64,000 nucleotides of DNA from Clostridiaceae bacterium 14S0207 (GTDB lineage Bacteria > Bacillota > Clostridia > Clostridiales > Clostridiaceae), in contig CP026600.1 in NCBI GenBank assembly GCA_003288255.1, positions 1,116,001 to 1,180,000 of the forward strand, given 5' to 3'. The position numbers were made by a program, and so were the translations under genes. Below, piece after piece: positions 54,783 through 63,634 of this stretch; position 1 is the first letter of the stretch; the number at the start of each line of letters is the position of its first letter. The notes below the pieces were generated by a model. The model saw nothing but the letters and a program-made list of their open reading frames with translations. It was not told the origin of the DNA and did no database searches.

Positions 54783-54828
54783 AATATTTATATGGATATA
54801 GTTGATTTTCATAATCCATATAAATATT
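54783..54828. repeat. 15-bp perfect hairpin upstream of the MFS gene
   Basis: AATATTTATATGGAT (54783-54797) and its exact complement (54814-54828) are separated by 16 nt, 78 nt upstream of the MFS start codon. No T-run follows on either strand. It could be an operator or a structured leader of the MFS mRNA. Confidence 0.55.
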
Positions 54829-55167
54829 GGTTTAGAAAATGTTTTATTTCTTTTATTAGAGCGTAAATGCTTAAAAGTAAAGAAAATATTATATAATATT
54901 CCTATATAATGACAAATATTGTTTTAAATTTTACTTTATCTTTATCTTAAAGTCAATATTAAAATATAATCTATTTTAACTAATAAAAAATTTCATAGCT
55001 ATAAATTGAATTGATATATAATAAATTGTAAGATTGAGTGAAAGATTAATTAAAATAAAAAATAATTCATATGAAATTGTTAATAAAAAAATGTTTTGTA
55101 TTAGAGAATGTACTTTTTATAGTATAGTGTAAAAAAATACCGAATATAATTAATTTAATGAAAATCT
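54829..55167. other. Long A/T-rich intergenic stretch
   Basis: Rest of the 542-bp divergent gap between the MFS gene and the gene at 55248. No gene longer than a few codons with a ribosome binding site is visible. A second promoter-like pair (TTGTAT at 55096 and TATAGT at 55118) is present. No regulator site was recognised. Confidence 0.5.
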
Positions 55168-55195
55168 TTTACTTTATGATGATTAATGATATAAT
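55168..55195 (+). promoter_or_regulatory. Candidate sigma-A promoter of the 102-aa protein gene
   Basis: TTTACT (55168-55173), 16-nt spacer and TATAAT (55190-55195), placing the transcription start around 55202, 46 nt before the ATG. Confidence 0.55.
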
Positions 55196-55247
55196 TTATT
55201 TTACAGAAAATGAAAGATTCTGAAATCTTAGAGAGGTGTAATAGAAA

Positions 55248-55556
55248 ATGCTTTTAAAGAAAAAAGTTAAAAATGAAGCTGATGGTGAATTAGTAAAAAC
55301 AAAAGACAATGGTAAAGAAATAACTCTTAAAACAGGAGATATAGAATATATTACATCTATTGAATCAGAAAAAGATGTAGAGAAGATTTGGTTTATTAAA
55401 TGTAATGATGAATTTTTTAAAGAAATAGATAATAATAAAATAATATTTACTAAAAATAAAGAAGAGGCTTTAGAACTTAAAAATCATGAAATTGATTATA
55501 TGATTAAATATGTTAGTTTAACAGCAGGAAAAGAATGTTCTAAGGAATTAATATAA
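55248..55556 (+). CDS. Hypothetical protein, 102 residues
   Basis: A small soluble protein rich in Lys, Glu and Asp, without signal peptide or membrane segment and with a good GAGAGGTG ribosome binding site. It has one tryptophan region (EKIWFIKCNDEFFKEI) and a hydrophobic core pattern consistent with a small alpha/beta domain. I do not recognise the family. It lies 36 nt upstream of the NUDIX gene and may be co-transcribed. The coding character (good site, codon bias as in neighbours) makes it a likely real gene. Confidence 0.75.
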   Translation: MLLKKKVKNEADGELVKTKDNGKEITLKTGDIEYITSIESEKDVEKIWFIKCNDEFFKEIDNNKIIFTKNKEEALELKNHEIDYMIKYVSLTAGKECSKELI

Positions 55557-55591
55557 TTATTAAATGAACATAATAAATTGGAGATGATAAT

Positions 55592-56110
55592 ATGGAACTT
55601 TATGAAAATACCATAGAAAAAAAAGAAATCTTTAATGGAAGAATAATAGATGTTTCCATTCACACTGTAGAGTTACCTAATGGTAAAACCTCTACAAGAG
55701 AAATTGTAACTCATCCAGGTGCAGTAGCAATACTTGCTTTTAATGATGAAAATAAAGTTTTAATGGTAAAGCAATTTAGAAAACCATTTGATGAGGTACT
55801 TTTGGAAATTCCAGCTGGAAAATTAGAGGTAAATGAAGATATTAAAGAATGTGCTCAAAGAGAGTTAGAAGAGGAAACTGGATTTATAGGAGGAAATATA
55901 GAATATTTAGGTAAGATTTATAGTTCTCCTGGTTTTTGTAATGAAGTACTCCATATTTTTAAGGCAACTAATTTAATTAAAGGAAATATTGGTGGAGATG
56001 AAGATGAATTTATAGAAAATGAAGCTTATTCTCTAGAGGAAATAAAAGAAATGATTAAAAAAGGTACTATAAAGGATGGTAAAACTGTAGCATCTTTAAT
56101 GTATTTGTAA
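55592..56110 (+). CDS. nudF: NUDIX hydrolase, ADP-ribose pyrophosphatase type
   Basis: A 172-residue NUDIX enzyme. The NUDIX box runs from Gly76 (GKLEVNEDIKECAQRELEEE, followed by TGF). The N-terminal swap domain (ENTIEKKEIFNGRIIDVSIHTVELPNG) and SSPGFCNEVLHIFKA are typical of ADP-ribose pyrophosphatases (YqkG/NudF in B. subtilis). It hydrolyses ADP-ribose to AMP and ribose 5-phosphate. In Bacillus and clostridia it is near spoIIM as here. Confidence 0.94.
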   Translation: MELYENTIEKKEIFNGRIIDVSIHTVELPNGKTSTREIVTHPGAVAILAFNDENKVLMVKQFRKPFDEVLLEIPAGKLEVNEDIKECAQRELEEETGFIGGNIEYLGKIYSSPGFCNEVLHIFKATNLIKGNIGGDEDEFIENEAYSLEEIKEMIKKGTIKDGKTVASLMYL

Positions 56111-56128
56111 ACTAATTTTTTAGAATAT

Positions 56129-56182
56129 AATTTCCCCCTTCATCATAAATATTAAAATAGAATTAAGATTTAGGGGGGAATT
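56129..56182 (+). promoter_or_regulatory. Hairpin that can sequester the spoIIM ribosome binding site
   Basis: AATTTCCCCC (56129-56138) can pair over 10 bp (one G-U) with GGGGGAATT in the spoIIM ribosome binding site (56173-56182), leaving a loop of about 34 nt. G-rich runs are common as ribosome binding sites here, but a matching C-run this close is exceptional in such an AT-rich sequence. Confidence 0.5.
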
Positions 56183-56188
56183 AAATAA

Positions 56189-56854
56189 ATGGTTGGAATA
56201 AATAGAGATGTGAAAGTAAATTCTAATGACCTACTATTTCATGTACAAAAGAATTTTGTATTATATATTTTATGCTTTATTTGTGTATGCGTAGGAGTAA
56301 TTATAGGAATTTACAATGTTAAGTATATGTCTGCTGCAGATAAAGGCACCATGATACAATGGATAGAGGGTTCAATAAACCTATATAATTCATCAAATAT
56401 ATCTAAAGTAGCAGTGTTTTTTACTAGTATGAAGAATTATCTTCCTATTATTTTGTTAATTTGGTTTTTGGGATTAACAATTATAGGAATACCTTTAGTG
56501 TTAATTCTAGATGTTTTAAAAGGATATGCATTAGGATTTACTTTTTCTTTTATAATAAATAGTTTTGGAACTAAAGGTTTATGGGTAGGAATGGGAGCTG
56601 TATTATTGCAAAACCTTATATTTTTACCATGTATAATAATAATTTCTGTATACTCTATGGAGTTCTCTATAAATATTATAAGAAATAAATCACAAGAAGG
56701 TGTATTTTATAGTATTTTTTCTTCTATGTTATCCTATTCTTTAAAATTTTTTGTGGTTTTCTTGTTTATGTGTATAGGATTTTTTATAGAAGCATTTATT
56801 TGTCCTTACATATTAAATCTTTTAAACAGTGCAGTGAGGGTTATTGGCATATGA
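56189..56854 (+). CDS. spoIIM: Stage II sporulation protein M
   Basis: A 221-residue membrane protein with about five transmembrane helices, with the conserved FTSMKNYLPIILLIWFLG and DVLKGYALGFTFSFI stretches. SpoIIM works with SpoIID and SpoIIP in the peptidoglycan-degrading complex that drives engulfment. It is expressed in the mother cell under sigma-E in Bacillus. Its stop TGA overlaps the next ATG (ATGA). Confidence 0.95.
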   Translation: MVGINRDVKVNSNDLLFHVQKNFVLYILCFICVCVGVIIGIYNVKYMSAADKGTMIQWIEGSINLYNSSNISKVAVFFTSMKNYLPIILLIWFLGLTIIGIPLVLILDVLKGYALGFTFSFIINSFGTKGLWVGMGAVLLQNLIFLPCIIIISVYSMEFSINIIRNKSQEGVFYSIFSSMLSYSLKFFVVFLFMCIGFFIEAFICPYILNLLNSAVRVIGI

Positions 56855-57084
56855 TAGATAAAAGAGATTTGAAATTATTTATTATCAGATTTATCGAATC
56901 TTTTGCAATTTTATACATTTTTGGAGTTTTAATTCCTAACCTTCTGAATTTTTATTGGGCAAAGTTTACAAGAATTAAAAATTTAGCAGGAAATACGGTT
57001 TTAGTGTATAATAATATTAGTATAAAAGAAAAGTTTATCAATAATTTTTATATTATTTTTCATATGTTTTTTATAAATATTTAA
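56851..57084 (+). CDS. Small hypothetical membrane protein
   Basis: A 77-residue protein [18 protein letters not shown]... with one hydrophobic segment ([15 protein letters not shown]) and a hydrophobic C-terminus. Its start overlaps the spoIIM stop by 4 bases, so it is probably translated by coupling. I recognise no family. In several clostridia the tyrosine recombinase xerD lies between spoIIM and deoB; it is missing here. The longer frame from 56770 runs inside spoIIM and lacks a site. Confidence 0.6.
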   Translation: MIDKRDLKLFIIRFIESFAILYIFGVLIPNLLNFYWAKFTRIKNLAGNTVLVYNNISIKEKFINNFYIIFHMFFINI

Positions 57085-57104
57085 TTTGGGAAGGGAGTAA
57101 ACAA

Positions 57105-58280
57105 ATGAAAAGAAAGGTTATTCTAATTGTTTTAGATAGTGTTGGTATAGGTGAATTACCTGATGCTAACTTATATGGAGATAAGGGAAGCAATACTGTA
57201 GGCAATATATCAAAGTTTGTTAATGGTCTTTCACTACCTAATATGGAACGTTTAGGGTTTGGAAATATAGATCATATGCAAGGCATAAAAGCTTTTGCAA
57301 ATCCTGTAGGTAATTTTGGAAGATGTATGGAAGCATCTAAGGGAAAAGATACGGTAACAGGACATTGGGAAATTGCTGGAGTTGTTTTAGAATCACCATT
57401 AAAAACTTATCCAGATGGGTTCTCAGAAGATATTATAAAGGAATTTGAAGAAAAAATAGGAGCTAAAGTTTTAGGAAATAAAGTAGCTTCAGGTACTGAA
57501 ATAATAAAAGAATTAGGGGAAGAACATGTTAAAACAGGTAACCCTATAGTTTATACATCAGCAGATAGTGTATTCCAAATAGCAGGACATGAAGAAGCAC
57601 TAGGTCTTGATAGACTGTATGAAATGTGTGAAATTGCTAGAAAGATGCTAGTTGGAGATAGAATGGTAGGAAGAGTTATAGCAAGACCATTTGTAGGAAA
57701 AAATGCTGAAGATTTTGTAAGAACAGCAAATAGACATGACTATGCATTAGATCCATTTTCAAAAACTATGCTTGATTATGTAAAAGAAGATAACAAAAGT
57801 GTTATGGCAGTAGGTAAAATAGAAGATATCTACAACAAAAAGGGTGTAACAGATGCTGTTCATACTAAGAGCAACATGGATGGTGTAGATAGAACTTTAG
57901 AATACATGAGAACAGATAAAGAAGGATTAATCTTTACAAACCTAGTTGATTTTGATATGAAATTTGGACATAGAAATAATCCGGAAGGATATGCAAATTC
58001 TTTAGTGGAATTTGATAATCGTCTTCCAGAAATTATTGATACTATGAATGATGAGGATGTTCTTATTATTACTGCAGATCATGGATGTGATCCAACAACA
58101 GAAAGTACAGATCACTCAAGAGAATATACTCCATTATTAGTTTATGGAAAAAACCTTAAATCAAATGTTAATCTAGGAACAAGAACAAGTTTTACTGATA
58201 TAGGAAAAACTGTTTTAGAACTTTTAGATGTGAAAAATGAATTAGCTGGTAATAGTTTTACAAAAGAAATTTTAAAATAG
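57105..58280 (+). CDS. deoB: Phosphopentomutase
   Basis: A 391-residue metalloenzyme of the alkaline phosphatase fold that interconverts (deoxy)ribose 1- and 5-phosphate. [13 protein letters not shown] holds the metal Asp, [11 protein letters not shown] the catalytic Thr, and [11 protein letters not shown] and [19 protein letters not shown] more metal ligands. Together with the next gene it allows nucleoside salvage. GGGAGG precedes the start. Confidence 0.97.
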   Translation: MKRKVILIVLDSVGIGELPDANLYGDKGSNTVGNISKFVNGLSLPNMERLGFGNIDHMQGIKAFANPVGNFGRCMEASKGKDTVTGHWEIAGVVLESPLKTYPDGFSEDIIKEFEEKIGAKVLGNKVASGTEIIKELGEEHVKTGNPIVYTSADSVFQIAGHEEALGLDRLYEMCEIARKMLVGDRMVGRVIARPFVGKNAEDFVRTANRHDYALDPFSKTMLDYVKEDNKSVMAVGKIEDIYNKKGVTDAVHTKSNMDGVDRTLEYMRTDKEGLIFTNLVDFDMKFGHRNNPEGYANSLVEFDNRLPEIIDTMNDEDVLIITADHGCDPTTESTDHSREYTPLLVYGKNLKSNVNLGTRTSFTDIGKTVLELLDVKNELAGNSFTKEILK

Positions 58281-58355
58281 TATTTTAAAACCTTTTGAAC
58301 AAACTTAAGATAAAACCGAAGATAAGACTTAAAATAAATTTTGAGGTGAAAAAAT

Positions 58356-59660
58356 ATGAGAATGTATGACATAATCGTAAAAAAGAGAAATGGAATGGAA
58401 TTAAGTACTGAAGAAATTAATTTCTTTGTTGAAAATTATACAAATGGGATAATTCCAGATTATCAAGCTTCAGCATTGTTAATGGCTATTTTCATAAATA
58501 AAATGACAAAAAGAGAAACAGCTGATTTAACTATGGCTATGGCACAATCAGGAGATATGCTTGATTTATCTAGAATAGAAGGTATTAAAGTAGATAAGCA
58601 TAGTACTGGTGGTGTTGGTGATACAACAACTCTAATTTTAGCACCAATGGTCGCTGCATTAGGAATTCCAGTTGCAAAGATGTCTGGAAGGGGACTTGGT
58701 CATACAGGTGGTACTATAGATAAACTTGAAAGTATTGAAGGATTTAATATAGCTATTGAAGAAGAAAAGTTTATCGAAAATGTAAATAGAATTAAAATTG
58801 CATTAGCAGGACAAACAGGAGATTTAGCACCTGCTGATAAAAAAATATATGCATTAAGAGATGTTACAGGTACTGTTGATAATATGTCATTAATAGCATC
58901 TAGTATTATGGGTAAAAAAATTGCATCAGGAGCAGATGCTATTGTACTTGATGTAAAGGTTGGAGAAGGAGCATTTATGAAAACTCCTGAAGAGGCTAGA
59001 AAGTTAGCAGAAGAAATGGTTTCTATAGGTAAAAGTGTAGATAGAAAAACTGTTGCTGTAATTTCTGACATGGATCAACCACTAGGATTAGCAGTAGGTA
59101 ATGCATTAGAAGTTAAAGAGGCTATTGATACTTTAAAAGGAAAAGGACCTGAAGATTTATTTCAATTATGTCTTGCATTAGGAAGCTACATGGTTATTTT
59201 AGGTGGAGGAGCTAAGGATGAACAAGAAGCTCGTGAAAAACTTCTTGCTGTTATAAAAAACGGAAAAGCTTTAGAGAAATTTAAAGAATTTATTGTAGCA
59301 CAAGGTGGAAAAGGAGAAATCGTAGATAATCCAGAACTTCTTCCAAAGGCTAAATATTTATATGAAGTAAAAAGCAATAAAGATGGTTATGTAACAAAGA
59401 TTCATAGTGAACAAATAGGAGTTGCAGCTATGAACTTAGGAGCAGGAAGACTTACTAAAGAAAGTGAAATAGACTTAAGTGTAGGTATAGTTCTAAACAA
59501 AAAAAGAGGAGACCAAGTTAAGGCTGGAGAAGTTATTGCATACGTTCATTCTAATGATGAATCTAAAATTAAAAATGCAGAGGAAGAAATCTATAAGGCT
59601 TATGTAATAGAAGATGAGTATAATGAAAATATTCCTCTAGTATATGAAGTAATAAAATAG
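58356..59660 (+). CDS. pdp: Pyrimidine-nucleoside phosphorylase
   Basis: A 434-residue family-II nucleoside phosphorylase. It cleaves uridine, thymidine and deoxyuridine with phosphate. The phosphate/substrate site [13 protein letters not shown] is at residues about 81-93, followed by [20 protein letters not shown] and the C-terminal barrel-sandwich domain with [18 protein letters not shown]. Length fits Pdp. In operon with deoB, 75 nt apart. A terminator follows. Confidence 0.96.
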   Translation: MRMYDIIVKKRNGMELSTEEINFFVENYTNGIIPDYQASALLMAIFINKMTKRETADLTMAMAQSGDMLDLSRIEGIKVDKHSTGGVGDTTTLILAPMVAALGIPVAKMSGRGLGHTGGTIDKLESIEGFNIAIEEEKFIENVNRIKIALAGQTGDLAPADKKIYALRDVTGTVDNMSLIASSIMGKKIASGADAIVLDVKVGEGAFMKTPEEARKLAEEMVSIGKSVDRKTVAVISDMDQPLGLAVGNALEVKEAIDTLKGKGPEDLFQLCLALGSYMVILGGGAKDEQEAREKLLAVIKNGKALEKFKEFIVAQGGKGEIVDNPELLPKAKYLYEVKSNKDGYVTKIHSEQIGVAAMNLGAGRLTKESEIDLSVGIVLNKKRGDQVKAGEVIAYVHSNDESKIKNAEEEIYKAYVIEDEYNENIPLVYEVIK

Positions 59661-59671
59661 TTTAATATATT

Positions 59672-59704
59672 AAAAGGTATAGTCAAGAAGGCTATACCTT
59701 TTTT
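59672..59704 (+). terminator. Intrinsic terminator after pdp
   Basis: An 11-bp stem (59672-59682/59692-59702, complementary) with a 9-nt loop is followed by a T-run. Confidence 0.88.
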
Positions 59705-59801
59705 GCTAAAAACTTCTTATAGAGAATATTAGGGTATTTGTGATAATATTAAGGACTTTTGGTAAAAATAAAAACGTAAATTAAAGTTGGGAGGATTGCA
59801 T

Positions 59802-60995
59802 ATGAAAAAGAGAAGTTTATTAGTAATTATGCTATCAATATTTTTTACCTTTTCTATTTTTACTAAACCAATATTAGCACTAAATGCTGAAAAAATTAAA
59901 AAGGAACCTGTAAAAGAAAATAAAGGACTTGACGTAGAAGCAAGATCTGCATTACTTATTGAGCCTAGCACTGGAAAAATTCTATTTGAAAAAAATAAAG
60001 ATGAACAGTATGCTCCCGCTTCAGTTACAAAAGTAATGACTATGCTTTTAACTATGGAAGCTGTGGATAGTGGCAAAATTAAATTAAAGGATAAAGTTAC
60101 TGTCAGCGAAAATGCAAAAAAAATGGGTGGAAGCACAATGCTATTGGATACTGGAGAGGTTAGAACCGTAGAGGAATTACTTAAGGGTGTTGGTATAGCA
60201 TCAGGTAATGATGCAGCAGTTGCCTTAGGTGAATATCTAGCAGGTAGTGAAGATGCTTTTGTAGAAAAAATGAATAAAAGAGCTAATGAATTAGGTATGA
60301 AAAATACTACTTTTAAAAATTGTACTGGACTACCAATAGAAGGTCATAAGTCTACTGCAAATGACATATCTAAAATGTCTATGGAACTTTTAAAGCATCC
60401 ACAAATTTTAAAATACACAGGTACTTATATGGAAACTATTTCAGAAGGCAGAAAATCACCAATTGAACTTGTAAATCATAATAAATTGGTAAGATTTTTT
60501 AAGGGTTGTGATGGTTTAAAAACTGGTTTTACTAATGAAGCTAAATACTGTATATCAGCTACAGCAACTAAAAACCATGTAAGAATGTTATGTGTAATTA
60601 TGGGTGCACCTACATATAAAATAAGAAATAGAGATGCATCAGCTTTAATGAATTACGGATTTTCTAAATTTGAATATAAAAACGTAATTAAAAAAGATAG
60701 CGAAATAGAAAAAGTAGTGTTTAATAAAAAAGGTGACAAATATTTAATAGCTAAAGCTAAGGATGAATTTTCAATTGCATTAGAAAGAGGAAAAGACAAT
60801 AAAATAGAAAAGAAAACAATTCTAAACAAGAAAAAACAATATAAAAAAGGTGAAGAAATCGGACGTTGTGATATCCTTTTAAATGGCAAAGTCTGTGGAA
60901 GTGTTAAAGTATATTCCGATAGAGATATAAGAGTAGGTAATTTCTTAAATGAATTAAAAGATAACCTAATCAAAATGTTTGATAATGCAGTATAA
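59802..60995 (+). CDS. dacF: D-alanyl-D-alanine carboxypeptidase, DacF type
   Basis: A 397-residue S11 (class C, low-molecular-mass) PBP. After a signal peptide ending near LALNAE come Ser74-x-x-Lys77 (SVTK), SGN at 134-136 and KTG at 240-242, followed by the C-terminal PBP5-like beta domain. It trims pentapeptide side chains outside the membrane. DacF of Bacillus is a forespore enzyme affecting cortex cross-linking. The in-frame TTG at 59787 is before the ribosome binding site and not used. A second gene of the same family starts at 63635. Confidence 0.94.
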   Translation: MKKRSLLVIMLSIFFTFSIFTKPILALNAEKIKKEPVKENKGLDVEARSALLIEPSTGKILFEKNKDEQYAPASVTKVMTMLLTMEAVDSGKIKLKDKVTVSENAKKMGGSTMLLDTGEVRTVEELLKGVGIASGNDAAVALGEYLAGSEDAFVEKMNKRANELGMKNTTFKNCTGLPIEGHKSTANDISKMSMELLKHPQILKYTGTYMETISEGRKSPIELVNHNKLVRFFKGCDGLKTGFTNEAKYCISATATKNHVRMLCVIMGAPTYKIRNRDASALMNYGFSKFEYKNVIKKDSEIEKVVFNKKGDKYLIAKAKDEFSIALERGKDNKIEKKTILNKKKQYKKGEEIGRCDILLNGKVCGSVKVYSDRDIRVGNFLNELKDNLIKMFDNAV

Positions 60996-61004
60996 GGGTA
61001 TCCG

Positions 61005-61044
61005 AAAAATAGGTTGTTCTAATTGAAAAGAACAGCCTATTTTT
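61005..61044 (+). terminator. Intrinsic terminator after dacF
   Basis: A 15-bp stem with one G-T pair (61005-61019 and 61030-61044) and a 10-nt loop, ending in TTTTT. Confidence 0.88.
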
Positions 61045-61157
61045 ATGTTTAAAAAAGCTAAGTTGATATATGCAAAATCTTTAGACTATATTAAAATTAA
61101 GAAAAAATATGGTATAATAAATCTTAGTCTTTATATTAAATTTTTGGAGAGATGTGC

Positions 61158-61898
61158 ATGTCTATTAGCATAAAAATAGAGAATTTTGAAGGTCCATTTG
61201 ATTTATTATTACATCTTATAAAAAAAAATGAAATGGAAATTTACGATATAAAAATTTCAGAAATAACCAATCAATATATAGAGTATTTAAATACTATGCA
61301 AGAAATGGATTTGGAAGTTACTTCTGAATTTATTGTACTAGCCTCTACACTATTAGAGATAAAATCTAAGGAATTATTACCAAACACTTCTATAAAAGAA
61401 AAAGATGATGAAGAACAAGAAGTTTCTAAGGAAGAATTAATAGAAAAGCTGGTTCAGTATAGAAGATTTAAAGAAGCTGCTACTTTCTTAAGAAGGAGAG
61501 AAATCGAAGAAGGGGTTATGTATAGTAAGAGACCAGAGATTATAGAGGATAAAAAGAAACCTTTAGATTTAAATGAACTTTTAAAGAATACTTCTTTACT
61601 TGATTTATATAATTTATTTAATAAGGTTTTAACTAATTACTATAATAAACAGAACACTAATGGAAAGATACCAAAACAAATTAGTATAGATAAGTTTAAA
61701 ATAGAAGATAAAATGGATAGTTTAACTAAATATTTTAAATATAAACCAAAGAGTACATTTTCAGAGGTTATATTCAACTGTGAAAGTAAAATTGAAGTTA
61801 TTGTAACTTTCCTAGCTATGTTAGAACTGATTAAATTAAAAAAGGTTAAGATTGTACAAGAAGAGAATTTTAATGAAATATATATGGAGGGAGTTTAA
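61158..61898 (+). CDS. scpA: Segregation and condensation protein A
   Basis: A 246-residue kleisin: FEGPFDLLLHLIKKNEMEIYDI at the N-terminus is diagnostic, with an acidic middle and a C-terminal winged helix (TFSEVIFNCESKIEVIVTFLAMLELIKL). With ScpB and Smc it forms bacterial condensin for chromosome segregation. ATG 61158 is 6 nt after GGAGAG; ATG 61152 touches the site. scpB follows after 3 nt. Confidence 0.96.
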   Translation: MSISIKIENFEGPFDLLLHLIKKNEMEIYDIKISEITNQYIEYLNTMQEMDLEVTSEFIVLASTLLEIKSKELLPNTSIKEKDDEEQEVSKEELIEKLVQYRRFKEAATFLRRREIEEGVMYSKRPEIIEDKKKPLDLNELLKNTSLLDLYNLFNKVLTNYYNKQNTNGKIPKQISIDKFKIEDKMDSLTKYFKYKPKSTFSEVIFNCESKIEVIVTFLAMLELIKLKKVKIVQEENFNEIYMEGV

Positions 61899-61901
61899 AC
61901 C

Positions 61902-62471
61902 TTGAGTATACATAAGGAACAATTAGAATTTGAGGAAGTTAGTAATAAGAAAAGATATTTTTCAATAATTGAGTCTTTATTGTTTGTTAGTGGAGATCCT
62001 TTAAGTATAAATTCAATTGCATATGCCTTAGAATGTAGTAAAGAATTTGCAATTGAATTAATGGACCTATTTATAACTCAATATAATGATGAAGAAAGAG
62101 GAATCAAAGTTATAAAGTTAGAGGATACCTATCAATTTGTAACTAAAATTGAGAATAGTGATTATGTACAAAGGTTATTAAAAACTAATTCAAGACAATC
62201 ATTATCACAAGCTGCTTTAGAGGTTTTGGCTATTATTGCATATAAACAACCAATAACTAGAGTTGAAATAGAAGAAATAAGAGGGGTAAAAAGTGATAGA
62301 GCTATATATACCCTAGTAGAAAAACGACTTATAAAGGAAAATGGTAGAAAAGATATACCTGGTAGACCTATTCTTTATAGTACTACTAGAGAATTCTTAA
62401 AGTATTTCCAATTAGAAGATTTAAAGGAACTTCCTAATCTAAAAGATTTTACTTTTGAACTAAGTGAATAG
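61902..62471 (+). CDS. scpB: Segregation and condensation protein B
   Basis: A 189-residue protein of two winged-helix domains, with SIIESLLFVSGDPLSI and SLSQAALEVLAIIAYKQPITRVEIEEIRGV as signatures. It starts with TTG after GGAGGG. It binds ScpA as a dimer in the SMC complex. Terminator shared with the convergent ytfJ. Confidence 0.96.
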   Translation: MSIHKEQLEFEEVSNKKRYFSIIESLLFVSGDPLSINSIAYALECSKEFAIELMDLFITQYNDEERGIKVIKLEDTYQFVTKIENSDYVQRLLKTNSRQSLSQAALEVLAIIAYKQPITRVEIEEIRGVKSDRAIYTLVEKRLIKENGRKDIPGRPILYSTTREFLKYFQLEDLKELPNLKDFTFELSE

Positions 62472-62480
62472 AGAAAAAAC

Positions 62481-62523
62481 AAACCCAATATAGTTCCTAA
62501 AAGGGATAATATATTGGGTTTTT
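62481..62523. terminator. Bidirectional terminator between scpB and ytfJ
   Basis: A 12-bp stem AAACCCAATATA (62481-62492) with its complement at 62510-62521 and T residues to the right. An A-run before the left arm gives a T-run for the minus strand. Confidence 0.85.
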
Positions 62524-62532
62524 AACATTAAG

Positions 62533-63006
62533 TTATTCTTCACCTTCATAGTCATAACAAGAGTTATTTTCGTTTTTACATGTCTCTTTATCTTTTCTGT
62601 CTTTATCTTTAGAGTTTTTATCACATTTAGGACACATATTTTTTATTATGTCTAAAATTTGAGGAACAGAGTCAATTATTCTATCAGCTGTATTTTCAGA
62701 GTTTAAAGGTAACATTCTAAAGGTTTCACCTTTTAAAATTAAAAAAGCTACTGGTTTTACAGATACTCCAGCACCAGATCCTCCTCCAAATGGATAAGAA
62801 GAATCACTAGTATGATTTTGGGTATTATTTGAAAATTCAGATCCACCAGAGGCGAAGCCTAAGGAAATCTTTGATATAGGAATAATTGTGCTTCCATCAT
62901 CGGTGTTAAATGGTGTACCTACGATAGTATCTACATCCACCAATTCTTTTAAACTTTGCATAGTATTTTTTAGTAGATTATCTATAGGATGAGAGTTATT
63001 ATTCAT
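62533..63006 (-). CDS. ytfJ: YtfJ/GerW family sporulation protein
   Basis: A 157-residue protein of the sporulation protein YtfJ family: IDNLLKNTMQSLKELVDVDTIVGTP, then a glycine-rich stretch (FASGGSEF, YPFGGGSGAGVSVKPVAFLI). It has a C-terminal extension with CPKC and further Cys, not typical of all members and possibly a metal site. In Bacillus the homologue (GerW) is needed for some germination responses. It starts 8 bases inside the DUF2953 gene. The scpAB-DUF2953-ytfJ-dacF-like arrangement is common in clostridia. Confidence 0.92.
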   Translation of the reverse strand: MNNNSHPIDNLLKNTMQSLKELVDVDTIVGTPFNTDDGSTIIPISKISLGFASGGSEFSNNTQNHTSDSSYPFGGGSGAGVSVKPVAFLILKGETFRMLPLNSENTADRIIDSVPQILDIIKNMCPKCDKNSKDKDRKDKETCKNENNSCYDYEGEE

Positions 63007-63547
63007 TTTTTTTCCTCCTCTTTTGTTTTTTCTTTATAATTGTGAATTCAATAAGTATATATATTATTTTTACTAAATTTAAATAAATTATACCTTCAAG
63101 TGCAAGATTTAGTTTTTTTTCATTAAAATAAGGTTTTACGTCTATATTACATTCTTTAAACGTAAAATACTGAGTTAAATAATTTAAAAAAGTATCTATA
63201 CCTGCCCAAAGCAATCCATAAGATATTCCGGTTTCACATGCATCCCCAAAACCAAAGTCTATATTTGCCTTTAGTTTAACTTTAAGTTTGTTTTTAAATA
63301 TATAATTAAATTCTTTAGAACCTTCTCTAAATATTCTTTTTAATAACTTTTTAAAAGAAAAGTCCTTTAATTCTTTAGAATCTTCTTTGTTTTTATTACG
63401 ATTTGGTTTATTAAGCTGAAAGTTAAATAAATATATGTAGAAGTTGAAATTTTTTTCTATAAACTTTACATATATTTTTAAAGGTATTGGGAAAAATAAA
63501 AGCACAATAAATATTAAAGTTATTCCTAAAACAATTGTATACCTCAT
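62999..63547 (-). CDS. DUF2953 family protein
   Basis: A 182-residue protein with an N-terminal transmembrane helix (YTIVLGITLIFIVLLFFP) and C-terminal hydrophobic stretches (LEGIIYLNLVKIIYILIEF). The GFGDACETGISYGLLWAGI motif is characteristic of DUF2953. Function unknown; its partner is ytfJ. ATG 63547 is 5 nt from GGAGG and preferred over ATG 63559, which precedes that site. Confidence 0.88.
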   Translation of the reverse strand: MRYTIVLGITLIFIVLLFFPIPLKIYVKFIEKNFNFYIYLFNFQLNKPNRNKNKEDSKELKDFSFKKLLKRIFREGSKEFNYIFKNKLKVKLKANIDFGFGDACETGISYGLLWAGIDTFLNYLTQYFTFKECNIDVKPYFNEKKLNLALEGIIYLNLVKIIYILIEFTIIKKKQKRRKKNE

Positions 63548-63634
63548 ACTTTCCTCCATAATTATCTTAACTTTTAAATATTATACCCATAATTGTGAAA
63601 TTTATAATTAAAAATGGAAAGGATGAATAAATAT

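Noticed and set aside
56770-56850. Extended N-terminus for the small protein after spoIIM
   Set aside because: It lies in another frame within spoIIM, has no ribosome binding site, and the ATGA overlap at 56851 gives a natural start.
58700-59071. Minus-strand open frame of 123 codons opposite pdp
   Set aside because: It is the complement of a conserved glycine/alanine-rich enzyme gene and lacks start signals.
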